A stretch of 6,461 nt of DNA from CAYZRJ01 sp964480825 (GCA_964480825.1 CAYZRJ010000034.1:1-6461), one strand, 5' to 3'. Shown: positions 1 through 5,122, counted from the first letter of the stretch. The notes: a model not told the origin generated them from the sequence alone. Numbers and translations: made by a program.

Positions 1-464
1 TAGCAAAATATCTAAGCACCGTTATTAAAACGATTTTTCAAAAAAACGGTCTTGCTTATAAAACCGACGTAAATTCCTACTCTGGACACCACTACGGAAT
101 TTTTAGTTTTTTTGCAACGTGTACGCCTAAAAAACTTTACGAAGTTATTGAAACTTTTAAAACTGCGGTTCAAATACCTATCGATAAATATTTAGTTGAA
201 AGCAGTAAAAAATCAATTATTGCAAATCTTCTGTTTGCGTTAGAAAAACCTTCGATGCGCGCAGAATATTATTCCGATCTTCTGTTACACGGCAGAACAG
301 AACAAAACGCTACCTACGAAATTGATCAGATTAAAAAGGTAAATGTTGATATAGTTTTAAAAACAGTCAAGGAAATATTTTCACAGAATCAAAAAATAAC
401 GTTGATTTCCGGTGAAAACAGTTTCGTTAAAATTGACAAATTCTTACACAATGCTTTATACTGA
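1..464 (+). CDS. M16-family (insulinase-like) peptidase, C-terminal part, truncated by window edge
   Basis: The reading frame is open from the window edge (first complete codon at position 3) to a TGA at 462-464, leaving 153 visible residues. A GLAY motif about 20 residues in, followed by an SGHHYGIFSFFA strand, an acidic/lysine-rich helix, ANLLFALEKPSMRAEYYSD and a C-terminal KEIFSQNQKITLISG segment, matches the C-terminal lobe of M16 peptidases (PqqL/processing-peptidase type). In that family the zinc-binding HxxEH lies in the N-terminal lobe, which is outside this window, so catalytic competence cannot be judged. The arginine usually found four residues before GLAY (RxxxGLAY) is replaced by Phe (FQKNGLAY), so substrate binding may be altered or this may be a non-catalytic homologue. 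An internal ATG at 255 is not the start, because homology continues upstream of it. The sod gene follows 12 bp later. Family call is fairly firm; substrate is unknown. Confidence 0.8.
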   Translation, partial: AKYLSTVIKTIFQKNGLAYKTDVNSYSGHHYGIFSFFATCTPKKLYEVIETFKTAVQIPIDKYLVESSKKSIIANLLFALEKPSMRAEYYSDLLLHGRTEQNATYEIDQIKKVNVDIVLKTVKEIFSQNQKITLISGENSFVKIDKFLHNALY

Positions 465-470
465 TTTAAT
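433..470 (+). promoter_or_regulatory. Candidate sod promoter(s) inside the end of the M16 gene
   Basis: Two overlapping possibilities are visible. First, a perfect -35 TTGACA at 433-438, an 18-base spacer and a -10 TATACT (5/6) at 457-462, which would start transcription near 469 and leave about 8 nt of leader. Second, an extended -10, TGA-TTTAAT, with the hexamer at 465-470 (5/6), placed 6 bases before the ATG at 477, which would give a leaderless mRNA. In the second reading the TGA stop codon of the upstream gene doubles as the TGn element. No Shine-Dalgarno precedes the ATG. Confidence 0.5.
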
Positions 471-476
471 TATATT

Positions 477-1082
477 ATGTCGTTTGAACTTCCTAAGCTA
501 AAATTTGCATTTGGTGATTTAGAGCCGCACATCGACGCTAAAACTGTAGAAATACATTACACTAAACACCATCAAGCTTACATTACTAACTTAAACAAGG
601 CGCTCGAAAAATACCCGGAATACATCGAGTGGCCGATTGAAAAACTTTTAAAAGAGTTAAACACACTTCCTGAAGACTTAATAAATATAGTCAGAAATCA
701 CGGTGGGGGATACTACAACCATAACTTATATTGGGAAACCATGGGTAAAACACCAAAATCTGCTCCAAACGGCAAGTTGCAACAAGCAATAGACCAAAGT
801 TTTGGGAGTCTTACGGATTTAAAAACAAAAATGAACGGAGCCGCGATGACCAGATTCGGGAGCGGATGGGCATGGCTTGTTTACAACGGAAACGAGCTTT
901 CTGTATATTCAACAGCAAATCAGGATTCACCTTTGACTCAAGGACACATTCCTCTTTTAGGGGTAGATGTATGGGAACACGCTTACTACCTTAAATATCA
1001 AAATAAACGCGTTGCGTATCTTGAAGGTTGGTGGAACGTAGTTGACTGGGAAGTCGTTGAATCACTTTTTGATTCTTTGTGA
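477..1082 (+). CDS. sodA: Superoxide dismutase, Mn-type (Fe/Mn SOD family)
   Basis: A cytosolic enzyme of 201 residues, a normal length for the family, that converts superoxide to oxygen and hydrogen peroxide. All four metal ligands are in place: His27 (in HYTKHH), His82 (in YNHNLYW), Asp164 and His168 (in DVWEHAYYL). Tyr35 is the second-shell tyrosine. Metal-type markers point to manganese: Gly78 lies four residues before the second ligand, where Fe enzymes carry Gln, and the outer-sphere Gln is Gln149 in TANQDSPL, where Fe enzymes usually have Ala. Cambialistic use remains possible. One departure is Tyr79 where Mn enzymes commonly have His (GGGYYNH instead of GGGHxNH). There is no signal peptide. 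ATG 477 is chosen because family homology (LPKLKFAFGDLEPHID) begins immediately. The stop is TGA followed directly by an in-frame TAG. The family is certain; the sodA symbol rests on the metal-type residues. Confidence 0.95.
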   Translation: MSFELPKLKFAFGDLEPHIDAKTVEIHYTKHHQAYITNLNKALEKYPEYIEWPIEKLLKELNTLPEDLINIVRNHGGGYYNHNLYWETMGKTPKSAPNGKLQQAIDQSFGSLTDLKTKMNGAAMTRFGSGWAWLVYNGNELSVYSTANQDSPLTQGHIPLLGVDVWEHAYYLKYQNKRVAYLEGWWNVVDWEVVESLFDSL

Positions 1083-1088
1083 TAGAAT
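1080..1088 (+). promoter_or_regulatory. Extended -10 element directly before the DUF4349 gene
   Basis: TGA-TAGAAT, with the hexamer at 1083-1088 matching TATAAT at 5/6, is followed by exactly 6 bases and then the ATG at 1095. The TGn part is the stop codon of sod. There is no Shine-Dalgarno and no convincing -35. The best -35-like hexamer, TTGAAT at 1057-1062, is 20 bases away. If used, it gives a leaderless transcript of the DUF4349 gene. Confidence 0.45.
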
Positions 1089-1094
1089 TTATAT

Positions 1095-2027
1095 ATGCTT
1101 ACAAACTTTTTAAACTGGATAAAAAATAATAAAATAGCAACTTTTATAATAGTTGTTCTCGCGCTTATTGTTATATTTAAGGGACAATATCGCTATTTTC
1201 CTTTTATTAACAACATGATGTATGGAACCAAAGATTACGGCGGTGGGCAAGAGATGAGCTATCCCGTAGGCGGAATAGACGCAAGTTACCCTCAGGATGT
1301 ACAGGTTTCTAACTACCCGTATTTTCAAGGTACCCCGACACTGGACATTATTGACAGAAAAATTATAACCGAAGCTTATTTATCTTTACAAGTAAAAAAT
1401 GTTGCGGATACGATTAAAAATTTAAAATCTAAAACAACTGCTCTTGGAGGATATGTTGTTAATTCGAGTGTACTTCGACCGGAATTTGGAGAAAGCGGCA
1501 GTATTAGCGCCAGGGTTCCGTCGGATAAAATGGAGGAATTTTTAACTTTCGTAAGATCAAGCGCGGTAAAAGTCGTTGACGAAAATATCAGCGGATCTGA
1601 TATTACTGACCAGTTTGTTGATTTAGAAACGCGGTTGATTCAACTTACAGAACAAAAGGCAAGGTTAGAGGCAATTTTAAAAGCGGCTGTCACTGTTGAG
1701 GACATTATGTCAGTACAACCTTACATCACCCAGATTCAGCACGAGATAGATAGTGTCAAGGGACAAACAAAGTATATCGACGGTGCTACTAAATCTTCTC
1801 TTGTAACGATGTATTTATCAACAGACGAACTTAGTTTACCATACTCTCCTGAGCAATCGTGGAGACCACAAGCTGTATTCAAAAACGCAATGAGGTCACT
1901 ACTTACACACACTCAAAAAGCAGGAACGGCACTTATATGGCTTGGGGTGTATTCTATTGCAATAGCCCCCGCGCTTGCAATAGTGTCAATCATCTATTTG
2001 ATTAAAAAACGCAAACATCAGAACTAG
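1095..2027 (+). CDS. DUF4349 domain-containing membrane protein
   Basis: This 310-residue protein has a membrane segment near each end. A short basic N-terminus is followed by TM1 at about residues 14-28. A Tyr/Gly/Pro-rich linker (about 31-86) leads to the DUF4349 domain (about 87-250), recognised by DRKIITEAYLSLQVKN, the LGGYVVNSSV segment, SISARVPSDKMEEF and the DITDQFVDLETRLIQL region. Residues about 173-197 have heptad character and probably form a coiled coil. TM2 covers about 279-303 and is followed by a basic tail (KKRKHQN). The likely topology is cytoplasmic N- and C-termini with the domain outside the membrane. Function of DUF4349 proteins is not established; an envelope scaffold or sensor role would be a guess. 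The gene starts 12 bp after sod, and its TAG stop overlaps the stop of the opposing glycosyltransferase gene. Family call is strong. Confidence 0.88.
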   Translation: MLTNFLNWIKNNKIATFIIVVLALIVIFKGQYRYFPFINNMMYGTKDYGGGQEMSYPVGGIDASYPQDVQVSNYPYFQGTPTLDIIDRKIITEAYLSLQVKNVADTIKNLKSKTTALGGYVVNSSVLRPEFGESGSISARVPSDKMEEFLTFVRSSAVKVVDENISGSDITDQFVDLETRLIQLTEQKARLEAILKAAVTVEDIMSVQPYITQIQHEIDSVKGQTKYIDGATKSSLVTMYLSTDELSLPYSPEQSWRPQAVFKNAMRSLLTHTQKAGTALIWLGVYSIAIAPALAIVSIIYLIKKRKHQN

Positions 2028-2034
2028 TTTGAGT
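2004..2034 (-). terminator. Possible weak intrinsic terminator of the trxB-glycosyltransferase operon
   Basis: Read on the minus strand, ACTCAAAC (2034-2027) can pair with GTTTGCGT (2016-2009) with one mismatch around a 10-nt loop, followed by a T run (T6 at 2009-2004, its first T shared with the stem). The stem spans the glycosyltransferase stop codon, and the T run lies in the last codons of the DUF4349 gene. Stem GC content is low, so strength is uncertain. On the plus strand no T run follows the hairpin, so it would act in one direction only. Confidence 0.35.
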
Positions 2035-3391
2035 CAATACGCTTGTACACGTCTGCATCTAAATCTATTTTTTGCACTAAACTGTAATGGCTTAAAAACT
2101 CTTGATTGGGGTATCTAAATTCTTGGTTATTGTAAACGTAAACATAGTACTGCGGATAAAAATTTGTTGCCGGAATAGTTACATCCAATTTCTTCACATA
2201 ATATTTAGCGACCACCGTATTGTCGTTAGTGTAAAATCCACGAGCGCCTTTTTGTGAATTTAAATATTCTGCAATCTGTGTCCAACTACGGTTATATGGA
2301 AAGCCGTACAAGAATAGTTGGTAGTTTTTTTGGGCTTGAGGAAAGAACCTGGACGCAACCCAAGGATAGTTAGAGTTATAAGCAAAAACATAATAAACTG
2401 ATGATATTTGCATAGCAACTACTACTAACGCTATCTTTAAGGTAAATTTATTACCTAACCAACCAACAGCCGACAAAATATAAATAGGCAAAAAATAATG
2501 CAAAATATGTGTTCCGGGGCTTTTAAAAACCAGCGTAAATAAAACAAAAGAAACAAAAAACCAAACAAACATGAAACTACGATTTTTATTTAATTTTGGT
2601 AAGGCTATAAGTGAGCCGATAATTAAAAACGGTAAAAATAAATTAAACGGATTATAAACATTGAAAGTAAAAATCGAGTTGTTTACCAACGTTTCAGGAT
2701 TACCTGTAAGCCTTCGGCTTAAATAACCAACTGTGTTAGACACAAAATAGCCTTTGTATAAATATGGAACGTAGAAAAGTGAAACCAAAATAATAATAGG
2801 CATAACAAAATACAAAAATATTTCCTTAAATTTATCCACAGGTAAGATAAATATCGCCGGAATTACATAAAATATCGCGTCATAATGAGAGTAAAAAGCC
2901 AAAACATAGAATAACGCGGATAGGATTAAAAATAGCCTTTTTGAAGTGTCACAATAATATAGAAATAAGAGCAACCCGAGTAGGCCAAAAAGCAATAAAA
3001 AACTCTGATACTGCGCTGTACGGGAGAATGCAACACTAAAACCACTAAAAGAGTAGAGAAGGGTGGCAAGAAAGGCTATTTTAATATCAAATAACTTCTT
3101 TACCAGCAAATAAAAAGCTAATACTGATAAAAGCCCAGCTATCGCAAAAGGTAACCTAATCCAAAACTCATCGTAGCCACCCGATAATTTTTCGACGGTC
3201 CAAGTCACAAAAAATTGTATCGGACCTTTGCGTTGGTCTAAAAAATAAACCGCGGCCGGAACAGTTTTATCTAAATACAGTGTCTTAGTTTCATCGCCGT
3301 AAAAATGAGATGCGCCCAAACCCCAAAACCTCGGAACAGCAGATACGATTAATAAAAGCGCGATTAATACTTTTTCTCTATTTGTAGACAT
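2024..3391 (-). CDS. GT39/PMT_2-type membrane glycosyltransferase (ArnT-like fold)
   Basis: This 455-residue polytopic protein has about ten predicted membrane segments up to roughly residue 335 and a soluble, probably extracytoplasmic C-terminal region (about 345-455). Family features in order are TM1 (about 8-20), RFWGLG then the acidic pair Asp33-Glu34 (in FYGDETK), where GT39/GT-C enzymes carry the catalytic acidic residue of the first outside loop, KGPIQFF (55-61) at the usual HPPLYY position, RLPFAIAG (79-86), and SRTAQYQS (123-130) matching the SReaRmY region. Such enzymes transfer a sugar from a polyprenyl-phosphate donor to protein, lipid or cell-surface acceptors; donor and acceptor cannot be read from sequence here. 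The ATG directly abuts the trxB stop (TAAATG, zero spacing), implying co-transcription and probably coupled translation. The stop overlaps the convergent DUF4349 stop. Superfamily is confident; the exact reaction is open. Confidence 0.85.
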   Translation of the reverse strand: MSTNREKVLIALLLIVSAVPRFWGLGASHFYGDETKTLYLDKTVPAAVYFLDQRKGPIQFFVTWTVEKLSGGYDEFWIRLPFAIAGLLSVLAFYLLVKKLFDIKIAFLATLLYSFSGFSVAFSRTAQYQSFLLLFGLLGLLLFLYYCDTSKRLFLILSALFYVLAFYSHYDAIFYVIPAIFILPVDKFKEIFLYFVMPIIILVSLFYVPYLYKGYFVSNTVGYLSRRLTGNPETLVNNSIFTFNVYNPFNLFLPFLIIGSLIALPKLNKNRSFMFVWFFVSFVLFTLVFKSPGTHILHYFLPIYILSAVGWLGNKFTLKIALVVVAMQISSVYYVFAYNSNYPWVASRFFPQAQKNYQLFLYGFPYNRSWTQIAEYLNSQKGARGFYTNDNTVVAKYYVKKLDVTIPATNFYPQYYVYVYNNQEFRYPNQEFLSHYSLVQKIDLDADVYKRIDSN

Positions 3392-4327
3392 TTAATGCGA
3401 CAAAAATCTTTCGATATCAAGTGCGGCCATACAACCGAAACCGGCGGCTGTAATTGCCTGACGATATCTGGCATCAGAAACATCTCCGGCTGAAAAAACG
3501 CCCTCTTTGCTCGTGTTGGTGTTGTTTTTAACCAGTATGTAACCAAGCTCGTTCATATCTATAAAACCCTTTAAAAACGATGTGTTAGGAGTATGTCCGA
3601 TTGCCACAAATAAACCCTGAACATCATCCATAATTCTTTCGGCCTTGGTTGTATTATCTATAATGCGTAAACCACTTACATTCTCGGTTCCTAAAACTTC
3701 TTTGACTTCGGTGTTGAAAAGGAATTCAATTTTTGGATTAGATAAGGCTTTATTCAGCATAAACTTGCTTGCTCTCATTTTTTCTTTAGGATTTCTTACT
3801 AAAATATAAACTTTTGAGGCAAACTTAGTTAAAAATAGTGACTCTTCCATTGCCGAATCGCCACCGCCGACAACCGCCACAATTTTGTTCTTAAAAAAGA
3901 ATCCGTCGCATGTGGCACAGGCAGATACACCTTTTCCGCGTAATTTAGTTTCGCTGTCTAAACCTATCCACTTTGCGGAAGCACCGGATGCTATTAAAAC
4001 AGACTTGGTTTTAAAAACTAATCCGGAATCGGTTGTAATCATAAATCCGCTTTTAGCATCGCCGGAAATCTGCGTAACATTTTGCTCTAACAATTCCGAT
4101 TTAAACCTTTTTGCCTGTTTCCGCATATCTTCAATAAGCGCCGGTCCCATAACACCGTCCTTAAACCCCGGAAAATTTTCGACATCGCTTGTTATTGTCA
4201 ACTGGCCTCCGTGGGGATTTCCTTCAATAACTAAAGTATCTATAAAAGCTCGGGAAGCATAAATTGCTGCGGTAAGGCCGGCCGGACCTCCTCCGATGAT
4301 TATTAGATCTCTTATTTTTTCGTTCAT
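3392..4327 (-). CDS. trxB: Thioredoxin reductase (TrxB, low-Mr flavoprotein)
   Basis: This 311-residue cytosolic flavoprotein belongs to the family that passes electrons from NADPH through FAD and a CxxC disulfide to thioredoxin. Visible motifs are the FAD-binding GGGPAG (12-17), redox-active Cys137-Ala-Thr-Cys140 followed by Asp141, the nucleotide-binding GGGDSA (154-159), GLFVAIGHTPNT (238-249), and the second FAD motif SAGDVSD (279-285) followed by the RQAITAAGFG segment. Length and domain order are normal. The odd part is the NADPH 2'-phosphate site: the usual HRRxxxR is replaced by VRNPKEKMR (177-185), so the adjacent Arg pair is lost and the loop looks about two residues longer. Cofactor preference may therefore differ. 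No thioredoxin gene is in the window. ATG 4327 is supported by a consensus TATAAT exactly 6 bases upstream. It is the first gene of a leftward pair with the glycosyltransferase. Confidence 0.94.
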   Translation of the reverse strand: MNEKIRDLIIIGGGPAGLTAAIYASRAFIDTLVIEGNPHGGQLTITSDVENFPGFKDGVMGPALIEDMRKQAKRFKSELLEQNVTQISGDAKSGFMITTDSGLVFKTKSVLIASGASAKWIGLDSETKLRGKGVSACATCDGFFFKNKIVAVVGGGDSAMEESLFLTKFASKVYILVRNPKEKMRASKFMLNKALSNPKIEFLFNTEVKEVLGTENVSGLRIIDNTTKAERIMDDVQGLFVAIGHTPNTSFLKGFIDMNELGYILVKNNTNTSKEGVFSAGDVSDARYRQAITAAGFGCMAALDIERFLSH

Positions 4328-4333
4328 AAAATA

Positions 4334-4339
4334 ATTATA
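4334..4339 (-). promoter_or_regulatory. Consensus -10 (TATAAT) directly before trxB
   Basis: On the minus strand a perfect TATAAT (4339-4334) is followed by TATTTT and then the trxB ATG at 4327, so the first transcribed base is expected at or next to the ATG. I find no -35 at the usual distance, no TGn extension and no Shine-Dalgarno. It is the best -10 match among the gene starts in the window. Confidence 0.55.
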
Positions 4340-4340
4340 C

Positions 4341-4388
4341 TAGACAAGTGAATTTGAGTATGCATAATACATTTTAGCAGTATATAAA
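4341..4388 (+). promoter_or_regulatory. Candidate rightward promoter(s) for the 71-aa ORF
   Basis: Two options are visible. One is TAGACA (4341-4346, 5/6 to TTGACA), a 16-base spacer and CATAAT (4363-4368, 5/6), giving a start near 4375 and a leader of about 20 nt. The other is TATAAA (4383-4388, 5/6), located 6 bases before the ATG at 4395, giving a leaderless mRNA. The first -35 abuts the trxB -10 on the other strand, so the divergent promoters would compete. An 8-base palindrome, TATGCATA (4359-4366), sits near the middle of the intergenic region. Confidence 0.42.
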
Positions 4389-4394
4389 ATTTGA

Positions 4395-4610
4395 ATGCCC
4401 AAAAACATGCCGAAAACAAAAAATAAACAGGATACAAGATTAGTAATTAAGGTTACCGACGAAATAGACAACGAAGCACCGGAAGCTGTACAAGCGGAAC
4501 TTCATCCTGAAATTATCGAGGCGCTTAACGCAAAAAAATTAAAAAAAGTCAAAGTGAATTACCCGGTAGATTACATTCCCGAACTCGAGAGAGACGAAGA
4601 CCAACTCTAA
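4395..4610 (+). CDS. Small charged hypothetical protein, 71 aa
   Basis: I do not recognise this protein. It encodes 71 residues with a basic N-terminus (MPKNMPKTKNK), a short beta-like stretch (TRLVIKVTDE), an acidic middle (about 22-44) containing ELHPEIIEALNAKK, a lysine-rich LKKVKVNY segment and an acidic tail (ELERDEDQL). There is no membrane segment or signal peptide and no Cys. Support for a real gene: an open frame filling the space between two gene starts, no longer ORF opposite it, codon use similar to the neighbours, and a -10-like TATAAA at the same distance from ATG as in other genes here. A second ATG at 4407 (Met5) is possible, but 4395 fits the upstream element better. It is divergent from trxB and lies 32 bp before the PH-SHOCT gene. 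No function is proposed. Confidence 0.6.
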   Translation: MPKNMPKTKNKQDTRLVIKVTDEIDNEAPEAVQAELHPEIIEALNAKKLKKVKVNYPVDYIPELERDEDQL

Positions 4611-4627
4611 ATAATCTTAATTAAGCG

Positions 4628-4636
4628 TGATAGTAT
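4628..4636 (+). promoter_or_regulatory. Extended -10-like element directly before the PH-SHOCT gene
   Basis: TGA-TAGTAT, with the hexamer at 4631-4636 (4/6 to TATAAT plus a TGn extension), is followed by exactly 6 bases and the ATG at 4643. The block from TGATAG to ATG matches the one before the DUF4349 gene at 16 of 18 positions. A perfect 10-base palindrome, CTTAATTAAG (4616-4625), lies 5 bases upstream of the hexamer. No -35 or Shine-Dalgarno is evident. Confidence 0.42.
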
Positions 4637-4642
4637 TAATAT

Positions 4643-5089
4643 ATGTCTACGTTACTATTACACTTAAGCGGTAATAAAACATTTAACCGAACGGTATTTC
4701 CTCCACACCTGTATGTTTACGATGACTTGCTTTTGTATAAAAAGCGAAGATTATTTTCATTAAAAGAGATTACAATTTCGTACAATCAAATTTCACAAAT
4801 TACTTTAAATAGGGGAATATTTTTCGCACGTCTTGACATCGTTACAACCGGAACTGAAGATATTTTTATAAAATTTGTAAGCAAAAAAGCTGCGTCTCAG
4901 GCTAAAAAAATAATTGACCAAAAAATTTACCGGTCACATGCTAAACACCACGAAGATTTTAAGGATAAAAAAGCTTCACAAGAAAATTTAGAAAAGTCTA
5001 TCGCGCGTTTACACGAACTTTTTGTTCAAGGACATATTTCAAAGAAAGAATATAATAAAAAAAAGAATACGCTTTTAAACAATCTCTAG
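4643..5089 (+). CDS. Bacterial PH-like domain protein with C-terminal SHOCT domain
   Basis: This is a 148-residue soluble protein. Residues about 17-92 look like a bacterial PH domain (bPH/YdbT-like): short beta strands with FPPHLYVYDD, LLYKKRRLFSLKEITISY, the ISYNQISQITLNRG segment and a closing helix (SKKAASQAKKIID). A charged linker (about 95-114) leads to a SHOCT motif at about 115-147, seen in LEKSIARLHELFVQG, HISKKEY and KKKNTLL; SHOCT is a short helical element often found at the C-terminus of bacterial membrane-associated or oligomerising proteins. There is no membrane segment, unlike many PH-SHOCT relatives. The role is unknown; binding of membrane or partner proteins is inference. 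The gene ends with a TAG at 5087-5089, and the MFS gene follows 33 bp later in the same frame. SHOCT is more certain than PH. Confidence 0.78.
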   Translation: MSTLLLHLSGNKTFNRTVFPPHLYVYDDLLLYKKRRLFSLKEITISYNQISQITLNRGIFFARLDIVTTGTEDIFIKFVSKKAASQAKKIIDQKIYRSHAKHHEDFKDKKASQENLEKSIARLHELFVQGHISKKEYNKKKNTLLNNL

Positions 5090-5096
5090 CGTATTC
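5065..5096. repeat. 9-bp perfect inverted repeat between PH-SHOCT and MFS genes
   Basis: GAATACGCT (5065-5073) and AGCGTATTC (5088-5096) are exact reverse complements around a 14-nt loop. The right arm starts in the TAG stop of the PH-SHOCT gene and ends one base before a -10-like TATAAG. There is no T run on the plus strand, so it is not a rightward terminator. On the minus strand it is followed by T8 (5064-5057), which looks like an intrinsic terminator, although no leftward gene is visible upstream. An operator for the MFS gene is the alternative. Confidence 0.45.
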
Positions 5097-5097
5097 G

Positions 5098-5116
5098 TAT
5101 AAGTGTGTATCTAGGA
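5098..5116 (+). promoter_or_regulatory. Possible -10 and Shine-Dalgarno of the MFS gene
   Basis: TATAAG (5098-5103, 5/6 to TATAAT) could start transcription near 5110. The -35 at 17 bases (TTAAAC, 5075-5080) is weak. AGGA at 5113-5116 lies 6 bases before ATG 5123 and is the only convincing Shine-Dalgarno in the window. It decides the start: an upstream GTG at 5105 would put the AGGA inside the coding region. Confidence 0.45.
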
Positions 5117-5122
5117 AAAAAT

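Noticed and set aside
1110..1328. 72-codon minus-strand open frame inside the DUF4349 gene
   Set aside because: It is wholly antisense to a well-supported gene, resembles no family and has no plausible start signal.
1954..1984. Repeated TTGCAATAG near the end of the DUF4349 gene
   Set aside because: It encodes similar Ile/Ala-rich turns of the membrane segment, so protein composition explains the two copies.
3364..3546. 60-codon minus-strand open frame across the trxB-glycosyltransferase junction
   Set aside because: It is out of frame with two well-supported genes on the same strand; their homology explains the sequence.
3885..4262. 125-codon plus-strand open frame opposite trxB
   Set aside because: It is antisense to the conserved trxB FAD-domain and CxxC region and shows no family resemblance.
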